Below the pieces are notes generated by a model, which ran no database searches, was not told where the DNA came from, and was given only the letters and a program-made list of their open reading frames with translations. 64,000 nt of DNA, from contig QVOM02000112.1 in the NCBI GenBank assembly GCA_003586115.2, positions 52,078,212 through 52,142,211 of the forward strand. Reading direction: 5' to 3'. The stretch is from Salvator merianae (Eukaryota > Chordata > Lepidosauria > Squamata > Teiidae). Shown here piece by piece: positions 46,505 to 60,417 of the stretch; the first letter of the stretch is position 1, and each line of letters begins with the position of its first letter. Position numbers and translations under genes: made by a program.

Positions 46505-47015
46505 TTTATGTATTTATTTGGGGAATTTATATACCTCCTTATACCACAGTCCAGGAACAGTTTACAATAAAAATTAAAAACATTAAAAACATAACAAACA
46601 AAATATAGTAAACTAATTGTAAAAGCCTAAGTTAAACAAATGGCTTCTTGACAAAACTACCTGGCATGTTTCTGTGGAGAAATTGTTCCAGAACCTGAAC
46701 ACTATTGCTGAGATTGCTGCCCTCGACATTCTGCTCCTCAGATCGCCTCTAAAGATAGACTAAGAAGGAGAGTCACTCCAGAAGATCTTAATTGTTGGGC
46801 AGGTCTATATGGGAAAAGGCATTCCACCAAATATTTGAGGTCCAAGCTGTTCAGGACTTTAAAAGTCAACATTAACACCCTAAATTGGATCCTGAAGTGA
46901 GTACAGGTGTTATATGGGTCCTTATGGAGACTCCTGCTGTTAGCTCTGCTGCAGCATTGTACACCAGTCCTGACTTCCAGGTTGTCTTTAGGGGTAACCC
47001 CACATAGAGCACACA
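46505..47015 (-). mobile_element. L2-type LINE fragment, reverse
   Basis: The minus strand encodes remnants such as RVLMLTFKVLNSLDLKYLVE and FPYRPAQQLRSSGVTLL (46738-47016), which match the C-terminal part of L2 ORF2 and its 3' region. At the plus-strand left end, TTATTTGGGGAATTTATATA and CAGGAACAGTTTACAATAAA are a LINE tail in reverse. Its right side is abutted by the DNA element at 47048. Confidence 0.7.
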
Positions 47016-47047
47016 AGATCCTAGATCACTATGACCAGATATTCCCT

Positions 47048-47490
47048 GGCCCCATCCAGATGGGGGGTGGGATTATAGTGCCATTATGGTGCCACTACGA
47101 TGGGATTGCCACAGGTATCTCTGGCAACCCTACCATAGCTATGCTATATCCCCCTGTCCCCAAAAGATGCAATAGTCTATTTTGGGAAAACCTGACTTTG
47201 GTGTTGGGTTTTCCTGAAATAGCGCTATTACCCTGTAGCCAGAGCCACCATCGTTGTTCTGGCCACTGTGCAAGTGCATGGGCCAAAAAGGGAGCCACAT
47301 GTGCATGGTGGTCACAATCACACACTTTTGGGTATTTCACAGTAGCGAAATACCTGGATGTGCGCATCTCTAAAATGCGCAGACGGCACCGGTCCCCTGC
47401 GCTATCTAGCCAACAGGCAATAATTCTGGAGGGATTTTCTCCAGAATATCACCTGTTAGCACAATATTCAGCAGGTGTCCAAAGCCGGCC
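47048..47490. mobile_element. Harbinger-like non-autonomous element (pair copy A)
   Basis: Collinear with 49515-49955. Shared blocks include ATGGTGCCAC, GGGATTGCCACA, CT(C/G)TGGCAAC(C/T)CTACCAT, TTTTGGGAAAACC, GGGTTTTCCTGAAATAGC, TTGT(T/A)(G/C)TTCTGG and ATCTAG(C/T)CAACAGGC. The left end GGCCCCATCCAGATGGGG and right end AAAGCCGGCC are more decayed than in copy B. In RIPK4 intron 1. Confidence 0.72.
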
Positions 47491-48029
47491 TCTATCAAGG
47501 AAGGGCTTCAGGTGTTTAACAAACCTAACCTGGAAGTAAGCATTCCTGGCCATTGCTGCTGCCTGAATTTTACATCATTCAGCATTCTGTATGAAACATT
47601 GTTTCCTTGGAAATAAAACACTATGGCTGGTGGTTATCTGCAGTTTTCTTTTCTGTATGTGAGTGTGGCAGCAGGGAATAGGGAAGGGCCCTATTCAATA
47701 CTTTTTAAAATTACATTCCCTGAAGAGTCTGGGATTGTCCATGCTTTCCTCTGTGTTTTTTTATGTAATTTATGAAAACAGCTTCAGTAGATGAATAACT
47801 GGATACATGTAGACATTGCACATGCTCTGTGTCTCTGCTGTGTGGTTGAGTGTGTGCAAAGCAGGGATGGTTGGTTTCCATTGGGACTGATGGACTAGAG
47901 GGTAAGTCAGCTAATAGGAAGTGATATGGAGGTTCAGAACAGATAAATAAAAGATGGAATACTATTGAAGGCAGAAATTCTGTTCAAGCCCACATGAAAA
48001 TTGGGTGTGTTTCCTTAATGAACCAAATG

Positions 48030-49134
48030 ATTCTGCTCCTATCTCCAAGGCCAGTGCCAAGTGTGATTGTAGGAGATTCTTGCTTGACACCCTAGGATCT
48101 CACGTGCAGGGTTCCTCAGTGGTCGATCTTATCTCCCATGCTCTTTAATGGCGGGAGATTTGGAGTGAGGTGTCATTAATATGCAGGTGACACCCAGCTC
48201 TATCTCTCCTTGCTATCTGAATCATGAGACATGGTTGAAGTGCTTTGACAGGTGCTTGGAGGCTGCAGTGGGCTGGATGGGGACCAATAAGTTGAAGCTG
48301 AATCCAGACAAGATGGATGTGATGTGTGTCACAGGGTCTCAGGCCTGTGAAGTAGGGAGGCATCCTGTTTCAGTGGAACTGAATTGCCCTGGAAGGGACA
48401 GATGCAGAATCTGGGGGTGCTCTTGGCTTCCGCAATGACACTTCAATTTCAGGTGGAGGCGGTGGCCAAGAGTGCCTATTTCCACTGTGACTGGTTTGCC
48501 AGATACAGTCCTTTCTGGACAGTGATGATCTGGCCACAGTAATCCGTGCTCTGGTAACTTTCAGTTTGGGCTATTGTAATGCACTCGATGTGGGGCAGCC
48601 CTTGAAGATGGGTCTGAAGCTGCAGCAAGCACAGAATGTAGCAGTGAGATTGTTAGCTAGTACTGCTGGCCAGACACACGTCATGCCAGTTTCAGAATGC
48701 TGCATTTGGCTGCCAATTTGCTACCAAGCCCAATTCAAGGTTAACTTTGACCTATAAGGCCTTAAACAGCTAGTACCCCAAATATCTAAAGGGTCACATT
48801 TTCCCATATTAATCTGTCCATACCTTCGGATCTGCAGATGAGGTCCTCCTGGTTGAAGCTCCTGGATAGGGCCTTTTTAGTGATAGCCCCTAGGCTGAGG
48901 AATAGTCTCTTCACTGAGGTGCACCAAGCATCTTCTCTCTATACATTTAAAAGACTGGTTAAAAAAAGATGCAGATATTCACCCTCGTCTTTAGTTGAGG
49001 AGACAGGTTCCCCTCCCTACTTTGAGACACTGTTATTGTTTCTAGTGGGTTTATTTTAATTTGTTTTTACTGTTGCAACCCGTCCTGAGACCTTTGGGTA
49101 TAGGCTGGGATAAAAATACAAATAAACAAATAAA
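48030..49134 (+). mobile_element. L2 LINE, 5'-truncated
   Basis: Encodes broken RT and C-terminal segments. LKCFDRCLEAAVGWMGTNKL then KLNPDKMDVMCVTGS are near 48233-48330, YCNALDVGQPLKMGLKLQQA near 48570-48630, and WLPICYQAQFKV near 48700-48750. The 3' end, TCCTGAGACCTTTGGGTATA then GGGATAAAAATACAAATAAA, closes at 49134. It is clearly homologous to the L2 copy at 1-2575. Confidence 0.85.
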
Positions 49135-49261
49135 CAATGGGTTATGAACACATTGGCCAAGCTGACTTTGAAAGGTGTGTGGGAGAGAGGGTGTGCTGGC
49201 TTCTTGCTCACTTTGCTGTTATGTGCCAGCTGCTAGGGAGCAAAGGCTCTCATTTTAACAG

Positions 49262-49500
49262 GCTTATTTTATCTTGGGGGGTGTTTTTAATTAGATTGTT
49301 TTTATATATTGTTGCTTTTATATGTATGGGGCTGGTTGTCTATTTTAATGTATTTTTGTTATGAGCCTCCCAGAGAACCTGAAGTTGTTGAGCAGCTATA
49401 TAAATAAAGAAGCAATACAAGTTCCATGTGGGATTGCCATTGAAGAAGGTCCATAAACTGCAACTAGTACAAACTGCAGCAGTAAACTGCTGAAGGTATT
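49262..49500 (+). mobile_element. L2-type LINE pieces before the Harbinger-like insertion
   Basis: A tail with TTATGAGCCTCCCAGAGAAC and ATATAAATAAAGAAGC ends near 49412. A second L2 coding piece follows (49430-49500, CCATAAACTGCAACTAGTAC). The latter continues beyond the DNA element at 50036-50080. Confidence 0.62.
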
Positions 49501-49514
49501 CTTGGCAAGACTAA

Positions 49515-49955
49515 GGCCAGATGGGGGAAATACAGTGCCATTTTGGCACCACCATGGTGGGATTGCCACACATATCTGTGGCAACTCTACCATACCTACA
49601 ATATATCCTCCCTAAAAAGCGTGTTTCCTTGTTTTGGGAAAACCCAACTCTGATAGTGGGTTTTCCTGAAATAGCACAATCATTTATCTTTGCAGGTGGA
49701 GCTGCCGTTGTAGTTCTGGGCAACCGCACATGCATGTGGGCCAAAAAAGATGGACACACACGTGTGGTGATGGCATCAGGCTCTTGTAGGTGTTTTGTGC
49801 TTCTGAATTACCTGGAAGTATGTGTCACCAAAAAGTGCACAGACAGCACCATCCCCCACTATCTAGTCAACAGGCGATCATTCCGGGTGGGCGGGGGACT
49901 TTTCTCTGAATAATTGCCTTTTGGTGCTATATTTGCCCAGCATCTGGAACTGGCC
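49515..49955. mobile_element. Harbinger-like non-autonomous element (pair copy B, TAA target)
   Basis: Starts GGCCAGATGGGGG and ends CATCTGGAACTGGCC, with TAA directly on both sides (49512-49514 and 49956-49958), the 3-bp TWA duplication typical of PIF/Harbinger transposons. It splits an L2 remnant: L2 text is at 49415-49500 (CAACTAGTACAAACTGCAGC) and resumes at 50036-50080 (GCTATGAAGCCCAGTTCAAG). No transposase. An internal 130-codon frame is not a recognised protein. Confidence 0.75.
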
Positions 49956-50097
49956 TAAAATTATGTTGGTCTTTGTGCATTGATCTAGGATTGTAACAAT
50001 AAATTGTACTTTTGCTTGACAGTCTTTAAAAAATTATAGGCTGCAAATTTGCTATGAAGCCCAGTTCAAGGTTGACTTGTAGAGCCGTGAACATGCT

Positions 50098-50155
50098 TTA
50101 TTCCAGAGTATCCAGATATAGCAGAATAAGTAAGTGACGTCTGGATGAGCCTAAG
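50098..50155. mobile_element. Half-copy of the palindromic MITE
   Basis: CTTTATTCCAGAGTATCCAG then GCAGAATAAGTAAGTGACGT and CTGGATG correspond to the right arm of the element at 9334-9472. Confidence 0.6.
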
Positions 50156-53076
50156 TTGCTTTTGATGCTCAAACATTGCCTTCCTCTGCCCAGACTGAGG
50201 TCGAAAGGTGAAAAAAATAAGCAGAACTTGTTGGCCTCTTCTGATATTCAGGCAAGGAGAATAGGCCTGTGTCAGCTGACAGAATGGAACTGGACCTTGC
50301 GTTGGCTGAACTTGAGCAGCTGGAATGAGGGACAGCATGTATCTTTTAGCACATTAATTATGCATATGTGGTATCTGCTGATGGAATTAAAGCTGGATAA
50401 TATTCTAAAGCCGTGTGGCACTTTGGCCACTTCACTGCACTGAGAGGACAGGTCTGAAGGGTGGTTCTGAAGAACGAGATTAACCCACTTGGAACCTTCC
50501 TCTTGATCTTACTGCAACATTCAGGCGTTTCTGCCTCCTGAATCAGAAGATAGCTGGAGCTTGATGACTATATTAATGCTCAGGGGCAAGAGCTCCTTTT
50601 TCCCTCTTTGCATTAACACTCCCTCTTGATTGAGTCAAGGTGCCCTGATGCCTTTCTTCAAAAGTAATTATCATAAAGGATATTTCCCTCCGGGCTAGAG
50701 TGAGAAACCACAACAGAATCAAACAAGATCATCTGCCTTTTCCCACACTCCACATGAACAGTTGTGTTGGGGGCTGGAACTGAAAAAGGGTCAGGAAGTC
50801 TTATGAAAGCTTGACTCCCCCATATGACTCATTATCCCTGCAAGCCAACACATAGATGCAGGTTGCTGAGCTAATGACTGTATTTAACATGAATGATTTA
50901 ATTGTTGATATCACAGATTTCCCACCAATCTCTAATAACGCTTTTTCCTAGGGGACAAGGAAAGCTATGCCCCAACTGTTACTATTTTCAAAAGCTACAG
51001 TACTATTACTGTACTATACGAAAATTGTGAATACTGTGAGAAGGTTTCTGACAAAGCATATTGTTGTATCTCCACAATGGCGGATTGCAGGGCTTTATAG
51101 ACTGGAGCACTTGCGCCAGCCCTGGAGGTGTGAGTTGTGGTGTTGCTTGACCATATCCCTTGCTCCCTCGCTAGTTGTGGGAGCTAGTAACACTACAGCC
51201 CTATTTTGGGACGTGCCAGAAATAGCTCCAGAAGTCAGTGGAGCTGTCTCTCTTGGCAGCAGATACCCTCAGAGTCTTTCTTCTCACTCTCCAGGAAGGA
51301 CACATCCAAGGGTGCTTGCCAGCCCTCTGAGGCACACTGCAAGGCCAAGGGTGCAGCCGGCATCAAAACATCACATGTCTCAGGCCTTCAGCAGACACAC
51401 TGAAGGCAGTGTGTGCCATGTGGAGGCAGCCTTAATGTGTGTATTTTAAACACTCATCGCTGAGGTATGCAATTAGGCTCTATCCAGAAGGTCTGTCCAG
51501 GTTGTCTGCACATCTTGCCTGCTGCATTACTACAGGCTTTTGGCTACTTCATGTTAGTGTACTCTCCTCTGTTGAATATTTACACAGATCTCTTTTTGGA
51601 GCAGTGCTTAGACTTTTCAGAGATGCTTTTTTTATATAAAGGCTGTGTTGCGTTCCATTTCCCAAGAAATGCAAACGCAGCGACATGAGCAAGTGCTCTC
51701 TCTCCCTTTGTATTATTAAAATTACATCATGGTTGTTTACGCCAGTGAGTCTATGATTGCATTTTTATGATAATGTTCTGTACTATGCCTAATTTCTCTT
51801 AAGGAAGGATAAAAAGCCTTAGGACCACCACAATGCAACAGACTCATCGTTAATTAGGCATGTGATGAATCCAACTTTTCTTGGATTTCTGTACAACATT
51901 ACTTTAACATATAACTTGGCTTGACTTGTTTGTGCTGTTTTTCCTCTGTGGCCACAAGCCCATTATGTATGGAGCTCCTAACCAGTAGCTTTAAGTTCTT
52001 AGTATTCCATAGAATTGGTGTACAAAAGGCACAGTCTTTTTGAGACCTTTTATGAAAATCTGAACTCCAAGAAATGAGAACCTAAGGGTTCATTGAAGAA
52101 CTGTATTCCAATTTTCTCATCATAGTGCAGGTAAAATTCAATACCATGATGAATATTTTATGTTCTTCATAATTTGTAAGAAGATAACCTTTATGATATT
52201 GTAGCTGTTCAACTCTTTATGCCCTTTTGGTAACTGAATAGTAGATTATTGATGAACAAAATTTGCAATAAGAATTACAGTGGCACCAGAGCTATTTTAT
52301 ATGACTAGTTATATGACTAGTTACGTGAAGCTCTTTTATTGATGTTTTTACTGCACAAAATGAACACAGCCTAGTCATTCCTGTGAGAAGAATTTTGCAG
52401 ATAAAATCAGCAGCTTAGCCATTACTATAAGGAAAAGTTCTTCACATTAAATGTGATAAATGAACAGTTTGACTTTCCCTGAAGATCCAGCTAACAGTGG
52501 TTGCATTCAAATGTCACAGGAAACCATGGCTAATGGTCCACTTTTAACATGCTGGGATTGATTCATACTTTCAGCATTATGTTTGAACCTAAGGATTATT
52601 GTTGTGGTTCAGATCAGATGCAAATTTTGGCTTCAGATCAAAATGAGTCACAGCCCCCAGTTCAAATGTAAAAACAATATCAAAGTTCATGGTTAAGTTC
52701 CTTCAGTGCCTGGTTGGTATGAGGACAGTGGGAAGCAAATCTTAGCAATGGACTGTAAACTATAGTTTACTGTAATACCAGAAAACTCAGTGGGGAAAGA
52801 TTTTACTTGTTACATTTAGTCTTTCTTGTATCCAGAGAGAGGGGATTCACATCAAGCTGTACAGAAACCTTTATTAGTGTTCCAGAACTATTTATCCTTG
52901 GAGAAATCTATTAGTGACTCCGATGTGTTAAGTTTGATCTATCCAGTCGCTAACTATTTTTAGTAGTGTAACTAATCTGATAACTGAGTAATGATACGAT
53001 CAGTAAATATGAATGAATGCACTAAACATGTTTCAAAAATGCTATTAAGTATCTGAGAATGGAATGGAAATAGTGA

Positions 53077-53445
<369 letters not shown>

Positions 53446-53789
53446 TGACAGTGGGATTGATGGAAGATCACTGTGTTTTAGAAAGATCATTTTTTAATAT
53501 CATTATGTTAAAATAAAGGTTTTCTTCTGAAAACCTCAATATATATTTGCATTTGTTATGCATGTTGCAAAACTCGGTTGCGGCTTCCTTAAGCTCTGAA
53601 AGGTTCCTTCTTGCTCTGAAAGGTTATACAGTTGGCTGGAATCTAATGAACTCTGTAACTTTATTTGTAATATTCTACAGCTCAGTTGCAGCAGGGAATC
53701 ATGACTTCATTTTTAAACAGGGATTTTATTTGCTTCCTTCTGAATACATTAACAAATTAAAACTTTGGTACACAGTAGAAGTATAATTT

Positions 53790-53876
53790 TACATTTTTTT
53801 TTTATCATTGTAACCGGCCTTGAGACCTTCAGATATAGGGTGGGATAAAAATACAAACAAACAAACAAATAAATAA
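53790..53876 (+). mobile_element. L2 LINE 3' tail
   Basis: TAACCGGCCTTGAGACCTTC, AGATATAGGGTGGGATAAAA, then (CAAA)n/(TAAA)n. It is an extreme 5' truncation of under 100 bp, in RIPK4 intron 2. Confidence 0.8.
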
Positions 53877-54774
53877 TCTTTCCTACAATTGAGACATTCT
53901 GTGCATTTTGCATAGAACTCATTTACAGAATATTCAGTACAGAAAAGATTGTTTAACAAAACATTCCCTAGACTCTCAAAACAAAGCAAACAGAAGTTTT
54001 AAGAAGCAGGAAAACTGTGGGTGATTTTTGCTTTAGCTACATTTCACTGCCAAGTTCAAATCTTAATTTTAGAGTTCTAATACACTGAATACATAATTAT
54101 TCAAAAATAGACTGTTTTTTAACCAGTCACACCCTTCTATAAATTAACTTCCTCAGGTTGATAAATCAAACAGAAAATTAAAGTAGCAGCCCATACTTTC
54201 AGGGCACAGCAAATTACTGAGGTGCTTCATCTCCCACGAAACAATTTTTATAATTCCGAATCCTCCCACCAAAGTAGATGTTTTTTTAAAAAAAATTTGC
54301 ATGATCACAAATCAATCTAAAAGGCATTGTTATTGGGTTAATCATGATGCCACAAGTCTCTTTGCTTATCTGCCACAAACACAACTGTACACCACTCCTC
54401 CAGAAATTCATTTAGTAGGGGTGGATTGATGAGGAGTTTCTTGCCAGAAAAACATGATTTTAGGAAGCTTTGAGGGTTTGATGTGTTGGGGGATATAGCA
54501 GACAACACAAATAAGTTATTTTCTTCCTCCTGCCCCAAGGTCTAAAAGGTAGAAGTGCCTCCTACTCCAGCAGAAGTATCTTTGGCTCTTAGCTCCTGTG
54601 AAAAGTTAGACCTGGAAACTAAATACACATAAATCATAGCAACAGAGCTTAATTTTTAATCCATCTTTATTACTTGAGAGGCTGTCCTTCGGCTGAGGCT
54701 GCAATGCAATATACTCGTTTCCTATAACTTCTGCGTTCTTTCCCAACTTGACCTCTTCTGTTATTGTTTATTCA

Positions 54775-54835
54775 CGCTTTATTCCGGAATATCTAAATAT
54801 ACTGGAATAAGTAAGCAATGTCTGGCTGCAACCCC
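54775..54835. mobile_element. Half-copy of the palindromic MITE
   Basis: GCTTTATTCCGGAATATCTA then ACTGGAATAAGTAAGCAATG and TCTGGCTGCA, the same arm as at 50098-50155. Confidence 0.6.
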
Positions 54836-57800
54836 CTTCCTCCAAACAGCCTGACAAGTGCAGGTTAGTCTGAGCTAAATGGGGCTTCCTAATAATGCTA
54901 AAGGGTTATTTTGAGCATTTCTAAACAGCAGTTTCCATGCCTGTATTCTTGAGTCTTTCTGTAGGATTTAAATCCAAATTGCTACTATTCTAAAATATAC
55001 CCTATTTTATCTATGTTTATTTCATACTTATTAGTATTACCCTCTTTTGAGTGGGCCTATATATATTAATTGAAATATAGTATCACTAAAAGTGAGCTTG
55101 CCATTTTATGGAAGAAGTGGTGTGACTTAGAATTAGAAAGGTATCAGTTTTTTATTTATTGGTTTATTTTTAAAAAATATTGCTAAAGAAAATGGGAAAA
55201 ATATTTAAAGAGTGCATATAAAATATTAACAAATGTTTGCATAGTGGAGAGTATAACCATTTGCATGATTTGGCTCTTAGACTGAAAAAAAAGTCTACAA
55301 CTCAACCTATTAAAGACAAATAAAAACAGAATCCTTCTAAAGATCAAATCATCATCCAAAGTGTTGATGAATAGGTGTTAATTCGAGTACAGGGTTAATT
55401 AATATCTTGCCAGACTGAAATATAAATTGAAAGCACCAAGGAATAACTGCAGAGTATGACTTGACAGGAATTGCCATGTAATGTAGTTTTCCATTTTAAT
55501 GCTTACAGTGCATGCATTTGTGTGTGTGAGTTAACCGTGGCACTGTTGTATTTTATGCGAAAGGTACTGAGCTGTTTTCTGACATGTCAGATGACCTCTG
55601 ACATGTCAGAAAAGACCTCTGTTAGAAGGTCAGAAGAGATGGTGCTGACTCAGGTAGACCAGTCATCTTGGTGCACTATCAGGATGTTTTCTTTGTTCAG
55701 GTTCTTTAACTGCTTTATTCTTTTATGAGTCCATTATTCAGTTTCTTAATCACATTTTTGCTGTTCGTGATTCCTCATATTGCCCCAGGTGGTGTATATG
55801 TGGTTCTCACATGGTCACTTATCTAGGCCCTTGACGTGATCTGCTGCCTCTTTTACCTCAGGTCTATACCCTGAGGCAAGTGATGATGGAATTCAGTGGT
55901 ATTCTTAACGGATTCCTTTGCCCTTGTGAATGTTTTCAGCACACCATGTTCACATCCACTTCGTAAGGCGGCCAGGGAACTTATTTATCTCTTCTTGAAA
56001 AATACACATTGCTGAAAGGAGGAAACAGAAATTGCTTTCAGCCCTTTAAAAAATTCATAATTTTAAATGCCTTCCTTAACTTCTGTCAAAACATTGAACC
56101 ATGCCTGTCACTGATTCATTTTAGCTGAACTGAATCTGCCATTTATGCGACTGCCCTGGAAAAAACAAAAGTCTTTGTTTGGTTTTCGTGCATGTTTGTT
56201 TCTCTCTGCCTAGAGGAAAAAAAGAAACAGCCAGATGTTATGGGAAGGGGGGAGTTGGCCACAGGCCCACAGAATCTCCGATGGGCACATATACTATGAA
56301 AGGCTTGTGGCCCAGTTCTCGAGACAAATACCAAACTTTTTAAAAATGCAATCGGATTTTTTCCTTTAATATGATCCTAATTTTGCTGCTCATCTGTTTA
56401 TTTTTTACAAATTATTTGCAATATTTGTGTGCTCTCCAATAACAAAGACTCTATGTGAGAAGCACAGCAAAAATCTTAATGTGGAGAACTATCCTAGAGC
56501 TGGCATAGTAATGAAATATCCCATTTCATAACTTCAGGAGAATAACTTGGACATCTTCTGTTGTGCCTGTCACTGCATGGACTTGTTAAAAGGGGACTTC
56601 AGTTCAGTGGTGATTATTTGTGAGTTGCTTGCATAGGTTGAGTCTGATGGTAACAGGGTTAAGAACAATACTTCAAAACATCTAATTCACGATCCACAAA
56701 ACAGCTTCCGAATGGATAGCAGTGATGGATCCCATATACGCATATATTGCTTAGGCTACCTCCTGACGGTGAGAGGAAAATGTGAGATCTTGTTTGGATC
56801 CCACAACTGCCTCTTGTTGTCCCTGCCAGGTGGCAGGGCAATATTGCAGCACTAGCGCAGGCACTTACCTTTTCTGGTGAGCTCCCACGATAGTGTTTTG
56901 CATGAGCTGGATACTTCAATGACCCAGAAGTTTTTGATCGTGGATGTGTATGCTATTTTCTGGCTGGTTTTGGTGTCGTGCGTGCGTGGGGGGGCATCTC
57001 CAAGATGACAGTTCAGTTGAAAAAGCGTCTAGGCATGCAAGTCCTTTCGTTTTTTACATAAAACTCAGGTTGGAAGTTGATTTTCTTGCAATAATGTTAT
57101 TGTGGGATATCACCCCAGTATCCTAGGCCTGTGTTGGAATTGCCACACGACAATCACAACATAGTCCCAGGATAATCCGGTTTTAGGTCCTGTCTGGATG
57201 CGGCCTTAGTTTGTGCTCCTGTACACACACAGAATGAAAGAAAGTGGGTGCTTTTGTTCGAGCAGGTGACACCTTTAAAATATTTTCCAGTAGACATAAC
57301 TGGGAAACAGAATTGAAATCATTATTAAAAAAACTACTTGAAAATAAGCAACAAAAGTTACATTTAATTTATGACTGGAAATGGAGCAAGATCTTCTCGG
57401 GACTTTTTTTGCCACTGCTGTGCATATAAATATCCTTGAAACGGTAGTTTTACTTGGGATCTGTTTTGATGATGAGTATGCCTGCTTAAAATTTAGGTTT
57501 TTTATTTTGGGTCATGAGCCAGTTTGTTCATTCATAACACAAACACTAGTGACGTCTGCAACTGGGTCTGCAAGTCTTCTCTTTGCTTTTGCACTTGGTC
57601 AGCATCTACTGTATTCGTCTTTAGCGTGAATCAAGTTACGCAAGACTTTACGACAGCAAATCTTTTGTCAGTTAGTCAGTAGGAGCAGGAAAAATCATGT
57701 CTCAAACTGTCTCTTATTTGTTTATTTTCTGTATATTTTTATCCCCACTATGGCACCATACCTGAAGTTTGAACTGGGCCTTCTCTACTTCCTACAATCT

Positions 57801-60417
57801 CCTTTCAAAAATATGTGAAATTAGGATGTGTCTGTATACTTTACCAAACATTTCTTCCTATTCCCACCCCATTTCTTCCTCCTTTTTCCTTTGCATGTAA
57901 TCATTTTTGATACTCTCACATTGTTATTTCTCTTTAAATATATATATTCTTGAAGTTAGTGTCATTTGCCCTGTGTTTCATTGTAAATATTTGTTCTGTA
58001 GCAGCTCTTTTCCTGCAATTTTAGCTTTTACAGAAGCTGTTTGCAGCAGTGTGTGCTTATTCTTACCCATTCTAACTAAAAAGATTAGCAAATTAGAAAT
58101 TGGAAGATAAGAATAAACATTCTTATCTAGAAACTGTCAGAACTTCAGGTCCTTTTTTCCCCTCATTCCATTATCTTTTCTTCTGAAAGCAATAATTTTT
58201 GTTCTATTAATTTTTGCTTTTGCCAAGGATGAGACAGGTGCTTGGAGCGCAAAAGATCTGGAGCACAGGTGCTTTATCTGTCACATTCCAGGCAGTCCTG
58301 AGCTATACCTTCCATCACTCCATTCCTCAGAATGGTTTGCACAGAATGATCAAATTGTAGTTCAGGAACATTTTGAGGGTCACAATTGAGCACCCTTCCT
58401 CTGGAGAACACTGGATAAAAGTTGCTCTTCCATACAAAGGGAAGTCACTCCAGAAAATGTTTTCTGAAGGTCCTGAACTACTGACTTAGATTGTTGAAGA
58501 TAACAGATTCTTGGAATGCATAAGCCAGATTAAAAACCTTAACAATGAGACAATTAACTAGAACACACTTCTTCGAGTGAATGTTCTGTGCTCAATTTCA
58601 GACGAAAACATTGTATGTGTGTGGCATTAGTCAGTTCTGTGTAAACTCCTAACAAGTTACTGTTTGCTTACTTATTTTGTATCTAGAATGGGAAAAAATC
58701 CTCTTTCTCTAGTACATTCCTTTCCAGTATACCTTCTGTAAGCAAACTGTGGATTTTTCATTTGATCTGTTGTTAACATAGAAAATAAGTTTTCTGACTG
58801 CATGCTCTCTGCAAGAAGCAGTTTTTGAAGTTAAGTGTACAATCTGGCCAGTGTTAAGCGCATAAGATTTAACTGTGTGTGTGTATAGATATGTGTAGAT
58901 ATAGATATAAAGTTTTATTAAAATTTCCATAAAAGAGATAACATGCAGCAATAAATCTAAAAGAAAAATAAAGATATAAATATACATAAATATTTGTGTA
59001 CAAAAAAATATACATACAGATCATAAAGATTGCTTTTAATTGTTAAGGAAGCGATCAGAAGCGATCTTCTAGTTTTTGCTTACCATTATTAAGATGTAAC
59101 TGTTTTCAATACTGTTTATATTCCCTTCTGCTAGGAATTTGTTTGCTTCCAATGAATGAGAATGGGATTTAAAAGACCTAAATTTAAGGTAGATTGTACT
59201 CTAAGCCTTATATAAACATAGTGAGATATATGAATCTTTGCTACTTAGCTAGTCTGAGAAATCTAGGATTGGCCTTGACATAACTGCCTCAAGATCAGGG
59301 ATGCTCACACTGTAGCCAGCTATGTGCTACCGGGAAGCAGTCCCCATGGTAAGTGCACAGGGGACATAGCAGGTTCATGAGAATTCATCAGCTTATGGCA
59401 AATGGGCCTTGGACTGATGTGGAAATCCTTACCATCATGCCAGTTCACAGCCTGATCCACCCCACTTCACACACAGCGGCAAACAGCAAATTGCTCTTTG
59501 CCTTCTCAGGTTTATTTATTTACTTGTGTCAGAAGCATCCTCAGGAGTAGCTATTAAAAATACAACATTTGCGAATGTAAGAATGATAGAAAACACAGGT
59601 TTGCAATTAAAACAGAGATAAGTGCATATATTAAAGGAACAAAAATATTCTTTTTCTTGCCTAGAAGCGAGAAACACAGGTGGCTCCCAATCTGCCAGCC
59701 ATGAGGGCTAGCAAGGTGCTTCCTGCAAGCCCACCGTGAAGACTGCAGTTAAACAACATAAAGTGGGACCACAGTTTAGTCAAGCCTGCTCTAGAATAGC
59801 TCACTGAGATCTACAGCAGTAGTCCTACACATCATTGCAGCATGGAAGCCAAATGAATAAAATAGCTGTTAGTTAACCAGAAGAAGGCAGGAGCTGCTCT
59901 GCAGGCCGAAGAGTTCTACTAGCGTAGCGCATTTTGTCCTGGGTATTAAGGAGAGCATCTTGCATGCTGCCTTAAGAAGAGTGCTGTTCACACCCTGCCC
60001 ACTCTCTCCAGCTGTGATGTTGACAAGCCAGGAGGTGTATTAAGAAGAGCACTGTGTTACAGTGGCGTGGTAACCTAATGTGCCTTGAGGGAGCAGGGAC
60101 ATGCGACCCATGCAATCTTGGTTTATTCACAGTGCCATAAAATTGCTGTGCAAACATTACCAAAGTCTGTGTGAAACAAGAGCTTGAGAAGTGTTGGTCT
60201 GATGGTGATTCGCCTGAGTTAAAATTTGATTAACTGCCTTTTTCATTTCATTTAAGAGATCCTGCTCCCCCCCCCCCCTTTAATGATGTAACATTCCCAA
60301 ATGCAAGCTACAGACTGCTTTGGGATTAACAACAGAAGAATGCCGTAAACTTGGACTCAGAAAAGAGCAGCCATCAATGTTGCAATTGGTTTGCCAACTT
60401 GATTAAATAGAAGACTC

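Noticed and set aside
46907..47539. 210-codon frame in RIPK4 intron 1
   Set aside because: It spans an L2 remnant and a DNA transposon copy, and the collinear second copy at 49521-49913 has different frame breaks, so it is not a conserved protein.
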